The notes beneath the pieces are model-generated. The model had not been told where the DNA came from and did no database searches. It was given only the letters and a program-made list of their open reading frames with translations. 64,000 bases of DNA from Paramarasmius palmivorus (Eukaryota; Basidiomycota; Agaricomycetes; Agaricales; Marasmiaceae), in the NCBI GenBank assembly GCA_037176845.1, contig JAYKXP010000003.1:620001-684000 (forward strand), in the 5' to 3' direction. The position numbers and the translations under genes were made by a program. Positions 9,022 through 21,063 of this stretch are shown in pieces; within the stretch, counting starts at the first letter, position 1, and each line of letters opens with the position of its first letter.

Positions 9022-11418
9022 ATGCCTCCTCAAGTGACCTCATCTGCACCTGCTAGGACAGCGAACAAATCTGCCGGTTTGAAACCCCAGACCCACGATG
9101 CCACACAACGAAAGAAGACGAGGGTGGTGAGGCGAAGAGGCAGGGCGAAGGGTGTTGTTGACAGTGACGATGAGATTGAGAGAGAGGCGAGGACAGACTC
9201 TGAATCGGAGGACGACATATCTTCTTTAGGCTCGGGATCAGAGAGCGAATCTGAAGACATCATCACCAACGGTTCACCTCATCCTCGCACGCCTAGTACT
9301 AGCCAAAGTCCACAAGAAGCGCCACCGATTGCCAAGGACCCCTTAGGTCCAGAGTCTTTCTTCGGAAGTACCGGCAATTGGTCAGAAATGGTCGCTGACG
9401 AGACTATGAACGGACCTGCAGACCTTCCAGTCATCGACTTCTCCGAGCTAAACGACCATGTCGTCCAAGTTCACCCACCTACACGAAAATCGAAGAAAAT
9501 ACCCAAAAAAGATCCTTCAGTTGCCAAACCTGCGCCTGTCCAGAGAGCATCTGTTGATGAAGTCGTTGGCGATCAAAGCGAGGAAACACCAGCATCTACA
9601 CCCCACGGACGTCCCAATAGGTCATTTCCACGGAGACCTCCCGGTCAATCAGCCCGACAGGCCTATCAGGCAAGGTTAGAAAGCGACCCCTCATATGTTC
9701 CCACAGTCGGGGAATTCTGGGGGCATGATGATCGTTTACTGGACAAGAACTTACGCAGTTTGAGTAATTGGTGGCGAGGACGTTGGCAAGGCCGTGGCCG
9801 TGGTCGAGGTTTTCCCAGAGGGAAAGGGCCAATGATGGGAAGGGGTCTCACCGCAAAGGTTGATCAAGTGGATGAAACTGGACAGGAAGGTGCCCAATCA
9901 CCCGAGTTGCCTCCTGTCGAGCGCGCATGGACCCATGACGGCTTCGAGGAGATGAAAAGAAATGAAGAACGCCGGCGTGCTCAACAAGCAGCAAGCCAAC
10001 AGCCCGCCAGAGGCGCCGCTCCGAATGCCCGTGGCCGAGGCGGTTTTCCTCATAGAGGCCGTGGCGGACGTGCCGGTTTCAATTCTAGCATGCGTTCACA
10101 TTCCCCTTCTGGCGGTTCAAGGGTGTGGTATGTCATGAAGCCAGAACGTATGTGGACAAAACAATCGGAACTCTTCCTTTATCTCGACCCCGCTCTGAAG
10201 CCACGTCCGGGCCAAGCGGCCGGTATCCGCGTCAAGTTACCAGGGGAGCATAGCCAGGCAACCAAACTACCCATGAAGGAGTCGGCTTCCATGCCTAGTC
10301 CGAAACCAGCGGTGACGTCGACCACTAGCCTTAGCGGTTCGGACTACGGTGGAAACAAGGGGATCATCGTGCGACTTCCCAAACTCACCGGAAAGGAAAG
10401 GGAATCACAAGCACCGAGCAACACTGACTCTAAAGACGAGCCATCTCTCGACGATGTTTTCACCGTGAGGCCGCGACTCGTATCACCCAAGCCTATCCCG
10501 CTCCCAGATCCGTCCTCATCCATGGCAGCTACAAACTTGCCGAATGGAAGTAATGAGTTACCTTCTTTGACGTTCCAGCCCACGCTGGATCCCATGGCTC
10601 AACAAAAGCTTGAACAGGTTTCTGTTCAACCCCAGTCGTCTGACCCTCAGCGCTGGGCCCAAACCGAGGAAGCCGTGCTTCGCAATCCATCTGGTGAAGC
10701 GAACCATGTGGTACCCAATACTAACAATGATGGACGCCCAGATCTTCCTCCCATTCAGACGAGCTTCACACCTCCCAATCCTCAGGGTTCTCCTGCGTAC
10801 GGTTCACCTTACACCTTTCCTCCCCCATTACCTCCTGGCATTGCTATTAACTCCATGGGTATGCCCTACGAGCTTGCTACAGGTCGGCCAGTATATCTGC
10901 CACCGCCTACCATGTACGATCCCCGCCCTATGATGGCACCTCCTTCCGCTCCATTCGTGCCCGGCCACGTCCATCACCGTTCTTTATCCGACTTCAGTGC
11001 GCAACCTTCTCCACCACCTCCCCAGCCAGTCAATGGCTTCATCGATTACAATACCGGGCAAACCTTCTTCTCATTCCCTCGTCAGTCCTCGCGTATACAA
11101 ATCCGATCCCCTGATGGTAGACCCCAAACAGTCAAACCATCCGGTTTGCGATCGAGCGCAGTAGCATTTGAACCCACTCGCACGGAAGATGGATTCTTCA
11201 GCGCTCCTCTCGTTAATCGAGACAGTAACGAAGAAGACACTCCGCGTGAGGAGCCCAGCCAACCAGACCAACACCAGGTGGCAGCCTACAATCCATACGA
11301 GCAACAGTATTACTATCCCGACGCGTACGCGTACAACCCGTACATGGACATGTCGCAGATGGGGCAATATGGAATGTATCCTCAAGACCATATACCGCAA
11401 GGGACTGTCTACTATTGA
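9022..11418 (+). CDS. Btz-domain protein (Barentsz/CASC3/MLN51-like exon-junction factor)
   Basis: Single coding exon, 798 aa. The N-terminal 100 residues are basic then acidic/Ser. The Btz (SELOR) domain lies near residues 225-320: VPTVGEFWGHDDRLLDKN, then LSNWWRGRWQ, then ERAWTHDGFEEMKRNEERR. These are the aromatic/acidic segments by which Barentsz binds eIF4AIII in the exon-junction complex. Between and after them are RGG/RG-rich stretches (GRGRGRGFPRGKG, RGRGGRAGF) typical of RNA-binding tails. The C-terminal half is Pro/Gln/Tyr-rich and disordered, ending in repeated YNPYEQQYYY-like segments. Family knowledge suggests a role in mRNA localisation, translation or decay. The absence of coding introns contrasts with most of the intron-dense neighbours; a 5' UTR intron is likely. 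Confidence 0.88.
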   Translation: MPPQVTSSAPARTANKSAGLKPQTHDATQRKKTRVVRRRGRAKGVVDSDDEIEREARTDSESEDDISSLGSGSESESEDIITNGSPHPRTPSTSQSPQEAPPIAKDPLGPESFFGSTGNWSEMVADETMNGPADLPVIDFSELNDHVVQVHPPTRKSKKIPKKDPSVAKPAPVQRASVDEVVGDQSEETPASTPHGRPNRSFPRRPPGQSARQAYQARLESDPSYVPTVGEFWGHDDRLLDKNLRSLSNWWRGRWQGRGRGRGFPRGKGPMMGRGLTAKVDQVDETGQEGAQSPELPPVERAWTHDGFEEMKRNEERRRAQQAASQQPARGAAPNARGRGGFPHRGRGGRAGFNSSMRSHSPSGGSRVWYVMKPERMWTKQSELFLYLDPALKPRPGQAAGIRVKLPGEHSQATKLPMKESASMPSPKPAVTSTTSLSGSDYGGNKGIIVRLPKLTGKERESQAPSNTDSKDEPSLDDVFTVRPRLVSPKPIPLPDPSSSMAATNLPNGSNELPSLTFQPTLDPMAQQKLEQVSVQPQSSDPQRWAQTEEAVLRNPSGEANHVVPNTNNDGRPDLPPIQTSFTPPNPQGSPAYGSPYTFPPPLPPGIAINSMGMPYELATGRPVYLPPPTMYDPRPMMAPPSAPFVPGHVHHRSLSDFSAQPSPPPPQPVNGFIDYNTGQTFFSFPRQSSRIQIRSPDGRPQTVKPSGLRSSAVAFEPTRTEDGFFSAPLVNRDSNEEDTPREEPSQPDQHQVAAYNPYEQQYYYPDAYAYNPYMDMSQMGQYGMYPQDHIPQGTVYY

Positions 11419-12687
11419 TTACTATTCTTTCTTTGTGTGTCTTGTACCACATATCTTTGATCCGTTTCCTGTTGGTCTTTCCGGTCTGTTTTGCATTTCT
11501 ACTCATTTTACTTGGTCATACAACTACACGCCACGCATTGCACACATACACATTGTCTCCTACCATGCTCATGATTCATGAATACAGACCCTACTACGTT
11601 CAGTCCATTCAATCATCTTGTTCCTCAGACTTTATTCTTCTCATTTATGCTGTCGTTGTCGATTTTGCTCTTTTATCTTTTATGCGTATACGAACTACTT
11701 CGATAATCGATAATAGCCTTTGTAATTCCCGATGTCTTGTTTCAATTGGTGTATATTCACTCCAGGCGGGTGAAGATTTGGCTCAGAACTTGTGCTGAAG
11801 GAATTGAAATTGATTCATAGGCATAGGCATACAAGAAGTGACATAGGTATGTAACATATATCGAGTGTGATGGTCTCGCGAACCACTGCGTCCCAACGGC
11901 TGTGATGGTACAAAAAATTCGCCGCAGAGACATGGGAGGCAATGAAGGGCCTTACATCCTAGAAACGGCGTTCAATAAGCGACAGCGGCAAGGGGATACT
12001 AATGTGGCGTACATTTGTATTACAGCCACATGACACGGCAAGAAACGGTGTCGACGGGCTTCTCTGAGGATGAGCGGCCGCTATGTGGTGCGACCTTCAG
12101 TCAGAAGAAAGGATGGGCTTGAGAAAATACTTGGCGGACAATAGGTTGAATCCTACCGTTAACGAACTGGTCGTTCCAGCGGGATCCTAGTGGCTGTGGG
12201 CTTGACTGCCACTGGCGACGTGCAAATTGTTAAGGGAATGTGGGTAGAGAACGGCGCACGCAGTACTGAGGAGAGACGTTCTACGACTCAGCAGGCGTGA
12301 TCTTAAGGGACTGAAGGGCTGAGCAAGTGGAAGCTGCTGAGGAACTGGTCAAATGAGCCGAACCTTATAACCTTACTGGCGAGACTTGAAACCCCCTATG
12401 ACCATTCTCCAGAAGTTAAGGAGTCCCATGTCAGTGTCAATGTGAAGCTGGCACTGTCGAGGTTCAATACTTGAGCCCCGGGCCTTTTCAGCGCTCTGAA
12501 TATCTCTTTCTCGTCAGATAGAAGGGTATACTATTCGGGGAAAAATATACAAGGTACAAAAACAGAGAGACCTGCTGAATCCGAGTCCTATAGAAGGCAG
12601 ACCAGACCCAAACTCCAGATAGAAGTATCGCTTCCAACACCCCTGAATTATGGGCGCTGGACTCGGAAGTATTGTGTCAGCAAACCG
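11419..12687. other. Intergenic, convergent region without a supported gene
   Basis: About 1.27 kb between the Btz stop and the P450 stop. Both genes point into it. It should contain both 3' UTRs; short open frames on each strand show no recognisable domains. I see no repeat, tRNA or transposon signature. Confidence 0.5.
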
Positions 12688-14649
12688 TCAGATCGCCCGC
12701 ACGGTAGTTCGCAAAGGTTGACATTCCCATGATGGAATAAACAATTCTCGGAATTTAGTGTAATCATCGTCACTATCATGATGTAGTCAGCAATATTCAA
12801 AGGCAACCGCGTCGATGGTACATACCTGGCGTCACATATCGTCAAATCGAATTTTCGAAACAGATTTCCTAGTATCAGGTATAGCTCGCACCATGCCAGA
12901 CTAGCGCAAAGATTAGGAGAGCTCTGTGCGGACATCAGGAAGCACTTACTTGATGCCGACACTATTGTGTTTTGGAAACAAGTCCCATGAGCTATTGAGT
13001 GTTATGCAGGGTCTAAAAGACGCACCATGTTCTGGGACCTCGACTGAATGCCACGAGGTATTGCGTTTCAATTTCCCTAGAATTAGGTTGTAGCCAGCGC
13101 TCCGGCGAGAACTCGAGTGGATTTGGGAACATATCGGGGTTCCAGTGAAGGAAGACACAACTCATTTCAACAATAGTCTAGGACGATTAAATCAGTGATT
13201 CTTCATAGAACGCTGTAAGTAACATAAACGTACTCCACGAGGGATATGGTATCCGCCGATTGTTGCATCTCCGGGTCCCACTATTCGTGGAAGTGGTGTG
13301 ACGACACCATGAGAGCAACGAAGACACTCCTTTATAAAGGCCGTCTAAAGAAAAAAATAGCATGAGCGAGAGAAATCGGAGATTACAGTTCTCCAAACGT
13401 ACCAAATAAGGGAGCTTCTCCAGGACAGTATAGTCCACATGCGCATCGCGATCTGGCCATGCTTCTTGAAGTTCGTTGACCAGTTTCTTGACAGTAGCAG
13501 GATTCCGCAGAGCATGAGAGATCCCAACGGTGCAGGCGCCCGCCACCGTTTCGCTCCCAGCACTGATCAGAGTAAATGCTTCCGATACAAGAGATTGCTT
13601 CGAAGGACGTGTATACCGACTACCTGGTCCCTTCGGTGGCGCGAGTAGGTGATGGTATATAGTCTCATGTTCCACCAGTTCCAATTCGGAGGCATCGTTC
13701 ATGTAGGTTTCAATCCGCTCCTCGAAGATCTTCTTCTGGTCAAGCCATACAAGAAAAGATGGGTTGATCTTTGCAACAATCCATCTAGGCAGACTGAAAC
13801 CAATCTCGATAAGGATCGGGAAATGTTTTTGAACCTGGAGAGTATCAACAGACGATCTCTGGGCGACTGTTAGTGGGTGCTCAAGAGTAGGGTGGCTGAT
13901 GGTGTCGAAGGAATTGGCGAAGCAGTACGAAAATATGATGTCCATCGTAATGCTGCGGATGGCTTGATTCATATCTATCTGACCCTTGCCCGAGAACGAT
14001 TGAAGACGCGAGGTCAGAGCATCAACCTTGATCATTACAGTTGTCAGCACTCGAATATGTGAAGCAGAAGTTATGGTTGAACGGGCGCTATAGAACTCAC
14101 GTTCTTCTGTATCACGTTTTCTAATTTCAAGATGGATCGTCGTGAGAAGAGAGGGTGTAGGGTCCCTCTTCGTTCCTTGGCTAGGTTAATATCAAGGAAA
14201 GTGCCCGACGCTTCCGGGAATGGGAAGGCATCGTATAGCGACCTTGATTTCCCGAACGTTGATCCGCGAGTATAGATGTCGTGGTAAGCTTCAACCGTTG
14301 AAAAGTGAAGCTAGAAAGCGCATTGTAAGCTCTTGGTGTCGCGGAAGACAGCAGGACGAGTCGTACCGTATTTGGGCCAACCCTGACCACAGGACCTAGA
14401 GATGTATTTAAACGTGTGGTTTGTGGAGGATAGACAGATGTACTTACCATAGACTTTGTGAAGATGCTGTAAATGGTAAACGAACTTGCCGTCCAAAATG
14501 ATATCGTAATATGCACGATAGAATGTCGTCAGTGCAGCCAGTTTGGGACCAGGAAATCTCTTGAGGGGATGCAAGAATAGCCTGTAAATGCTGGTGGCTG
14601 AGACATAGAATGCATAGAGGACGCATGCCAATATGTAAGCGGAAGCCAT
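12688..14649 (-). CDS. Cytochrome P450 monooxygenase
   Basis: Haem-thiolate monooxygenase with an N-terminal membrane anchor (YILACVLYAFYVSATSIYRL) and proline hinge HPLKRFPGPKLAA. About nine exons: 14448-14649, 14367-14395 (29 nt), 14101-14310, one starting at 14026, and several short 3' exons. Motifs in order are GPVVRVGPNT, KERRGTLHPLFSRRSILKLE, helix I AGSETVAG, KECLR (ExxR), PERW and the haem loop FSRGPRTCVG, whose Cys codon is split TG|T by an intron. The tail reads FDLTICDASDDDYTKFRELF. The overall pattern resembles trichodiene-oxygenase-like fungal P450s, but I do not assign a CYP number. All signature residues are intact after splicing, so it should be functional. Its role is probably secondary metabolism or detoxification (inference). 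Confidence 0.93.
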
Positions 14650-15504
14650 GGGTTCTTGTGGGTAATGTCCTTCACGGATTATGCCTTTAAGTACCCACTT
14701 ACTTGATTGTTACTTGATTGGAGCTGCATCAGATTCCAGATTATCTATCCTGGAAAAGTCAGTAGTGATATATCCGAACGGTACGAGGCTTCCGATTATC
14801 GGCGCTATTGAGTGCTCTGACCTGCCCGCCAGTACCGCCGAAATGTCCTGGGATAAGTACAATCCGGAGATGGCCTGTGTGAGTATGGCACTCTGCATTG
14901 CGGAACTGAAGGTCAAGGTTAGTCTACGGAATAAGCCCGATACTTTACAACTCGTTCGGCAACATGTTCTCAAGTGACCTTTGTCACGATGAAATCCATA
15001 GATCCGCCGCCACTATCATCTAAGGCCGCACGTCGTGGGTGTCCAACCGTATGGAACCATATAGGACATGAACATGGACATGGCAAGAGCGCTCTTGTAC
15101 CTTGTTGGTGAGTGAATGGGCGGTTCGAGAGTGAAGGTCTCTTTCATTTTGCTGGTCTCGAGGAGGAGTTCTGGAAGCTTCGAGCACCTTGCAGATGCCA
15201 TTTTTGGTACGATAGCCTGGGGTTTGGAATGACAGTGGGCGCGTTTGATGTCGATCAGCTCGTGGCTCGTGATTTGTCACTCGTGAGCTGGTTGATAACA
15301 TATTGGAGTAGAAGCTTCATTTGAATGGGACCCCAGATAATCGCCATTCCGGGATTTTTTCCATGACACTGACAGTCTCAATGAGAGTGAAGCGGGAGCG
15401 TTTACATGTGCACGTGGTAGTCAGAAATTGAGCCGACAACCGAAATCTATCTATCTATCTGAAGGGCCAATCCCATTGAAAATTTGGCAGCTTGGTGAAT
15501 ATTG
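14650..15504. other. Intergenic between P450 and NOP12, no supported gene
   Basis: About 855 bp between divergent start codons. On the minus strand at 14710-14973 there is an 87-codon frame containing a hydrophobic stretch (ILTQAISGLYL), and another at 15016-15201. Neither has a recognisable domain. A short ATCT microsatellite sits near 15445-15463. Confidence 0.4.
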
Positions 15505-17604
15505 ATGGCTCTTTCTTCGATACTGCTTGCTGGTCGCAAGAATAAAATCGACACCGAGCTTGACGCCCTCTTCAAAACACCAGTACGTATTCATACCTCT
15601 AGAAATCGAGCGTCATTCAGGTATTCCGTAGACTCCGATTGCAAAGCCGTCCTCATCGCAGCCCCAGGATGTACAACATTCCGCAGAAACAGCAGGGACC
15701 GATGCTCCCCGTGCCAATCAATTGAAGAGAAAACATAAGGACGCAGAAATATCAAACTCCCCGAAACGTCAGAAGAATGGAAAAGGGAAGGGATGGTATA
15801 CGAGGCGAAGCAGACGGAAGATAAAATTCACGAAGGCCACAAAAAGAGAAGTAACAAAGGTCAAGGGGTCAGTATGGTCTCGGAGATCGAAAAAGGAATG
15901 GAGGGGAGCCTTAGCGATGAGGATAAATCAGATCTGGAAAATGACTATCTGGCCAAGTCACTCAGAGGAAAAGCAAAGGGTGGTGTAGATGACGAGGGCG
16001 AGGGGAATGAGAGCAGCGCTGAGCATGCCGCAGAAGGCTCGGACTCTGGTTCAGAAACCGATACTCCCCCACAGCACGAATCTCTCGCGAAATCCTCCAG
16101 GGGACAGAAGAAGGCTAAAAAGGTCAAGGTTGCCCCTCGTGATGAAACCGCGGAGCAGCGTAATGCAAGAACCATTTTCATTGGGAATTTGAACGTAGAA
16201 GTTGCACAGAAGAAGGTGTGTCTCGACTCTTGGACAAATGTTCATTCGTAACCAAACACTTTGTAGCCACTGCGAAAGCAGCTACAGCGTCACATTCTAT
16301 CACTTATTCCTACATCTGGGCAAATACCCAAGGTAGAATCTATTCGGTTTCGTTCCGTGCCCTTTGCCATCCCAACGAGCGATATGCCGGACGATGGAGA
16401 TATCGGTGGTAGCACATCCAAGTTGGAGTCAAAAAAGAAGCAATCTCGACAACATGACGTAGAACGGACATCGTCCTGGAGGGACCAAAATGGCGAAGGC
16501 GACAACGCGAAGAAGTTTTTGACACCTGCGCAAAAGAAGAAAGTAGCTTTTATCAAGCAAGACTTTCACGACTCGGCCGACTCGGTACATGCATACATCG
16601 TTTTTGCACATGCCGATACAAGAGTTGATGAAAATCCCAAATCTGCCCCGATACGTAATCCCAACCTCCCTCCTCCGCCAGAAGTCATGGATCCGTATGA
16701 AGCTGCTCGTCTTGCCAAAGAGGCATGCGATGGGACAACATTCATGGACCGTGTCATTCGCGTCGATGTCGCAGCAAGGAATACGGCAGCCGCGTCAGTC
16801 AACTCCGAAGGCCATATCATGCAGTCCGATGTCGACCCCAAGCGATGTGTTTTCGTGGGCAATCTGGATTTCGAAAGTCGCGAGGAAGATGTCAGGGCTT
16901 TCTTCGAAGGCGTGGTCGCCGCTGAGAAAGGACCATGTCCCGCGAGGTCCAAGGACATTGGGGATCAGGCTTCTGATATGGACGCCAGCAAGCCGAACAC
17001 ATGGGTAAAGCGGGTCAGAATCATTCGAGACAAAGAAACCCAGCTAGGCAAGGGTTTCGCTTACGTTCAATTCACCGTGCGTCTGTTTCCTCCTTCCTAA
17101 TTCTATTCACATACCGGTTTATAGGACCGAGAATGTGTCGATGAAGTTCTAGCGCTGGATTCATCGAAACTCAAGTTTGCTAAGAGGAAGCTCCGTGTTG
17201 AACGGTGTAAAACGCTTCCCGGTGTGTCAACCAAGGTGTCATCCTCTGTCAAACAGCCCAAATCTTCCGAAAAACCTCGTCAGAACATGCCCGGACCCGT
17301 ACCCAAAGGAGACCCTGGTCTCGGAGAAAAGCTTGCGCACCTTTCCAAGGAGGCAAGGAAACAGGCGAAGGCAACCGACTCTACTCGTGTGGCTAGGCGA
17401 TTGGCGAAGAAGAAAGCGAGAATGGCCTTGGCCGTACCCGGAAAAGGTTCAGATTCAGAGCTGAAGATTCAGAGTAAAGACAGGAACCGAGAGCGGAAAA
17501 CCGCCGCTGACAAGAAGGGGAACAGAAAACACGGTGTCGGTTCGGCTACCAAAGGGAGAGTTCGGAGCGAGAAAAGTATAGCGAAGAGAAACCTTAAGAA
17601 GTAG
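15505..17604 (+). CDS. NOP12: Nucleolar RNA-binding protein NOP12 (RRM)
   Basis: Nucleolar RRM protein needed for 25S/28S pre-rRNA maturation. Exons are 15505-15582, 15632-15867, 15915-16215, 16267-17076 and 17125-17604. The N-terminus is Lys- and acid-rich. RRM1 starts TIFIGNLNVEVAQKK (RNP2-like), continues across an intron into PLRKQLQRHILSLIPTSG and IPKVESIRFRSVPF, and includes ADSVHAYIVFA-type RNP1. RRM2 has KRCVFVGNLDFESREEDVR, then RVRIIRDKETQLGKGFAYVQF (a strong RNP1) and DRECVDEVLALDSSKLKFAK. The tail is Lys/Arg-rich, as expected of a nucleolar protein. The 47-nt intron at 15868-15914 was inferred from the frame change and is the least certain junction. In the family both RRMs are arranged this way, with a long insertion in RRM1. 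Confidence 0.9.
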
Positions 17605-17754
17605 TCTATATGGTACCTTACCGGCGAAGTGTGGCCCCGTGTCATAGTAGTCCCTTCGGGTTTCTACAGCGCGCTATGTCAATGTGACTCATTCTGTCCA
17701 TTCGATTTTTATATACAGGTCAATATCGGTTTCAACTGCCCACTAGGTACATAT

Positions 17755-20073
17755 TTAAGCCACGACAGGATCCCTGAACCATTGGTTTATCCGTTTGGAT
17801 GAGCCGCCCGAACGGCGAGAGATGGTCGCTTCGGATCTCTTGTAAGGCTTTGATGCTGGCCATTCTGCCAGCCAAGTCTTCATTGACGCCAAGGCTTGCT
17901 TCTGAACAGCAGCGATGGTTGGATCCACAGCAGCACGCGCCACGGAGAGATCAGAGCAGTGAAATCCATCTCCGACAGCGATGGGCATGCGGTCAGTGCT
18001 AGGAATGTTCAACTCTTCTGCAGAAACAGTGGCTTCTCTCCAAGGATCACCTGAGGTAAGTGCAATGAGTAATGAGAACAGTATAATTTAAGTGGAAGAT
18101 AGACTTACGGACGCCATTGGCGAAGAAAAGCCTATCTACCTTGAGATCCCAGCCACCGTACTTCTCGTTCGTGGCCTTGACGCCACCTTCCATGTCAGGC
18201 GGCGAGGAGAAGACATCGGAGAACATCCATTGGCATTGTCGCTAATGGGGGTATCCACGTCACAAACTATTGCGTTTCAATGCAAAGAGGATCACGCACC
18301 AAATCATACGAAGGTTGGACAAGACGAGTAACAACGGCGGGATAACCTGCTGGGGGTCCATCTTGCAAATATCCAACTTCGTTGCAGCTGAATAAAGGTA
18401 AGTCATTGAAGGAAATGGACTGTGGTATTGTCTACATACACAAACCAAAACCAGGATCGGCCGGCGTTGTCGACGCTAGTGTCGGTGTAGTAATCCTGGT
18501 TAGGGTCATAACTTCCGAGGCAATCCCTGGAAGGATGAGAATCAGCCTGAGTTTTGAGAATCGGTGTTCAAAATTCCTTACTCAACGGAGATGCTGCCGC
18601 ACAAGCGAGCAAGGTAAGAGTCCCGCCAGAATTTACCCCATGCTGCGACAGCATGCTCAGCGCCCCATCCCTCAGCCGGTGCGACTTCGCCGTCCTTCAC
18701 CTCGAGTGCGTCACAGAATTGGAAGAATACTGCGCCAGCTCCGGTATTGGGCTGGAGTGACTGCCAATCCCAGAGATTGTTCCTCACTAGTGATGATCTC
18801 AATGGTCAGGCTGGTACACATCTGAGACTTCAAGGCCACTTACGTGCGCCTGCAGCGTCATCCAAATGAGAAAGTCCACCCAAGCCAAAGTTTTCCTTCA
18901 GTGCTTGAATAGCGGTAGTATTATCTCCCGAAAATACTTCGTCAATGTGAGCAATTGCGGCCTCGACGTCAGCGGAACAATTCTTGGCCATGTTTTGGCG
19001 TATGGGTTCGAAGTATTCCCAGTAGTCACTAAGGTGCAGTTAGTGAAAAATGGCTGCAGGTGGTATTATGAGAACTAATACCCACAATATAGCTTCGACA
19101 ACTCCTGAGGAAGAATAACCTGCCCAGAAGAGTCCTGGTTTGCTGCAATGGATTGTTAGAATTGTCTTTCCTAGATCTAGCCCAAAGCCTTACTTGACCA
19201 TTGTCCAACCAGTAAGTGCGCCTAGGGAATATTTTCGGATCCATCCTCAAGTCAATATAGAGTTTGAGCAAGCGTACCTGAATAGCTTCCTCCGACCATA
19301 ATCCATGGGTTCTTGTCTGGACCGACATTATCTCCGTCTGGCTGAGGAAGTTTGACGTTCTTGGCGAAGTATTCCAAATCATCAATAGCCTGTTGTATGT
19401 TGTGAACGGCAAAGCTCTTCCCGGACAAGTCGGGGTAAGGGTTGCTGGTACCGTAGAAACGGTGTTCAATGACAATGACAGACGCATTCTGCTGCTGAGC
19501 GATGAGTCCGTTGATCGTTGCGTTCGTCAAGTACGAGGTGTATCCTACAGATAGAGTATGAAGGCTAATCGTAACTGATTATATGTTATCGACTCACGTT
19601 CCGCATTTGCTTCTCCCGGTGTCATGAGGATAATAGGGCCACCTATACTCATAATTAAGTTACAAGCTTAAGGACCTGCATATTTTCCGTACCTGACTCA
19701 TAGAATTCATAAGTATGCCAATATCGTTGTTTAAACGTCCCCAACGATGGGTTATTGTGATCAATCTAAAGGATCGTCAGTCTTCGGGCCACTGACATCG
19801 CTACAGAGCATTCGACATACCAGCTGATCAAAGTAGTAAGTTGTATCTGAGCAAATGTCAACTTCGAGCCATCCGGCAGTCAAGCGAAAACAACACACTG
19901 TATGGAGGGAGTTCAGAGCCATCGCGACCCGTTACAGGTCCTTCCTGAACAAGAGGGATAACGGGTAAGGCTGGAGGTCTCGGAAAATTGGCGTGGAGGC
20001 GGCCATCCGGAAGGATTGCTGAGGCCAGACGCGCTGATAGCAAAGAGAACGATACGAGCGCGGGGAGGATCAT
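17755..20073 (-). CDS. Secreted serine carboxypeptidase, peptidase family S28
   Basis: S28 peptidase (PRSS16/lysosomal Pro-X carboxypeptidase relatives), cleaving C-terminal or prolyl bonds. The start at 20073 gives a signal peptide, MILPALVSFSLLSARLASAI. Landmarks in order: YYFDQLIDHNNPSLGTFKQR, GPIILMTPGE, VIVIEHRFYGTSNPYPDL (the EHRxYG motif), the nucleophile GGSYSGALTGW (split by an intron after the Ser-Gly), WAGYSSSGVVEAI, then RDPWREATVS with the catalytic Asp and GDGFHCSDL with the catalytic His. All three catalytic residues are present after splicing. It has many small exons. The C-terminus (SEATISRRSGG...) extends past the His motif. Predicted to be extracellular and degradative; a TATATAAAA lies 69-77 nt upstream of the start. 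Confidence 0.92.
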
Positions 20074-21063
20074 TGTTGAGCAACTCCTGCGAGAGCTTTG
20101 CACTGCTGAGGAGGGCTTGAAGACTTCATTGACCGAGCCAATTTTATATATCACTCCGAGAATGCCCCACACGTAAGGTTCGTAACCAGAAGAGCAACGG
20201 GATCTCAAGCGACCACATGGATGAAGATAAAACGGCAATAGAACCCGTCACAGCTTTCGCTTGATGCTCTGAATAGACTGTCAACTGTTGGCCATAGATC
20301 GACCCACTTTACGGAACGCGTAAACGTACCGAAAAGGCATCCAGAAATCCTCTTTCAACCAAGCGTCAGAAGGGTTTAGAACCAAGCTTCGAGCAGACCA
20401 AGAGAATTACAGCTTGTCCCCAGTAGCGAATAATTAAATTAGACACTCCAGATGAACACCTTGTGATATGTTGACATGTGGAATACGATAGGGAAGTATG
20501 ATTGCGAGCATCAGAATCGGTTAACAGGTGGCCTTTGGACATCAGAGCATGCGTTTCTTAAGACTTCTTGATGTGTGTCATTTTCTCATTTTCGCCGTAT
20601 CTCGCGGATGATTGATAGGAACCAAAAGCGTACAGAGATCCAGGTGCCAGGTGGTGCTAGAATATAATGTCAGCGAGGGTTATGGACTAGGAGAACAGTG
20701 TGGCCATGTGGGAGAAAAACAAAACAAAACGGTACCGAGGTGGTTGTTTGCTCATGCTTGTGCCAGACTCAGAAGCTGACTCAGCTTTATTCCCATGCTT
20801 GGTGAGCATTCAATCGTCTCTCTTTTACCGCAACCACCACCAGGTCGTCGTCAGTATCGAGCAAATCCGACTTTTTTGAAGCAGGAATTGCAGTGACAGT
20901 AATCTTAAGAGTTGTGGGGGACTGGCAGGGCTCTTGGTAGGTTTCTTACAGGCTCAACAATGATTTCCTGAATGCTTCACATATTCTTTTACCTCTCAAA
21001 GGCATATTCTCTTCGCCATTACGGGGGTATTGTTGAGCTTCTCAAACGTTAGAAAGATCTAGC
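20074..21063. other. Divergent intergenic between S28 peptidase and TFIIB
   Basis: About 990 bp. It holds the TATA box of the peptidase and presumably the TFIIB promoter near 20900-21060. There is an AAAAC-rich stretch near 20715. No other gene or repeat was seen. Confidence 0.5.
20142..20150 (-). promoter_or_regulatory. TATA box of the S28 peptidase gene
   Basis: TATATAAAA on the minus strand, about 70 nt upstream of the start at 20073: a strong TATA match at a typical distance. Confidence 0.6.

Noticed and set aside
15445..15463. ATCT microsatellite as a functional element
   Set aside because: Only a few short units; nothing distinguishes it from ordinary intergenic sequence.
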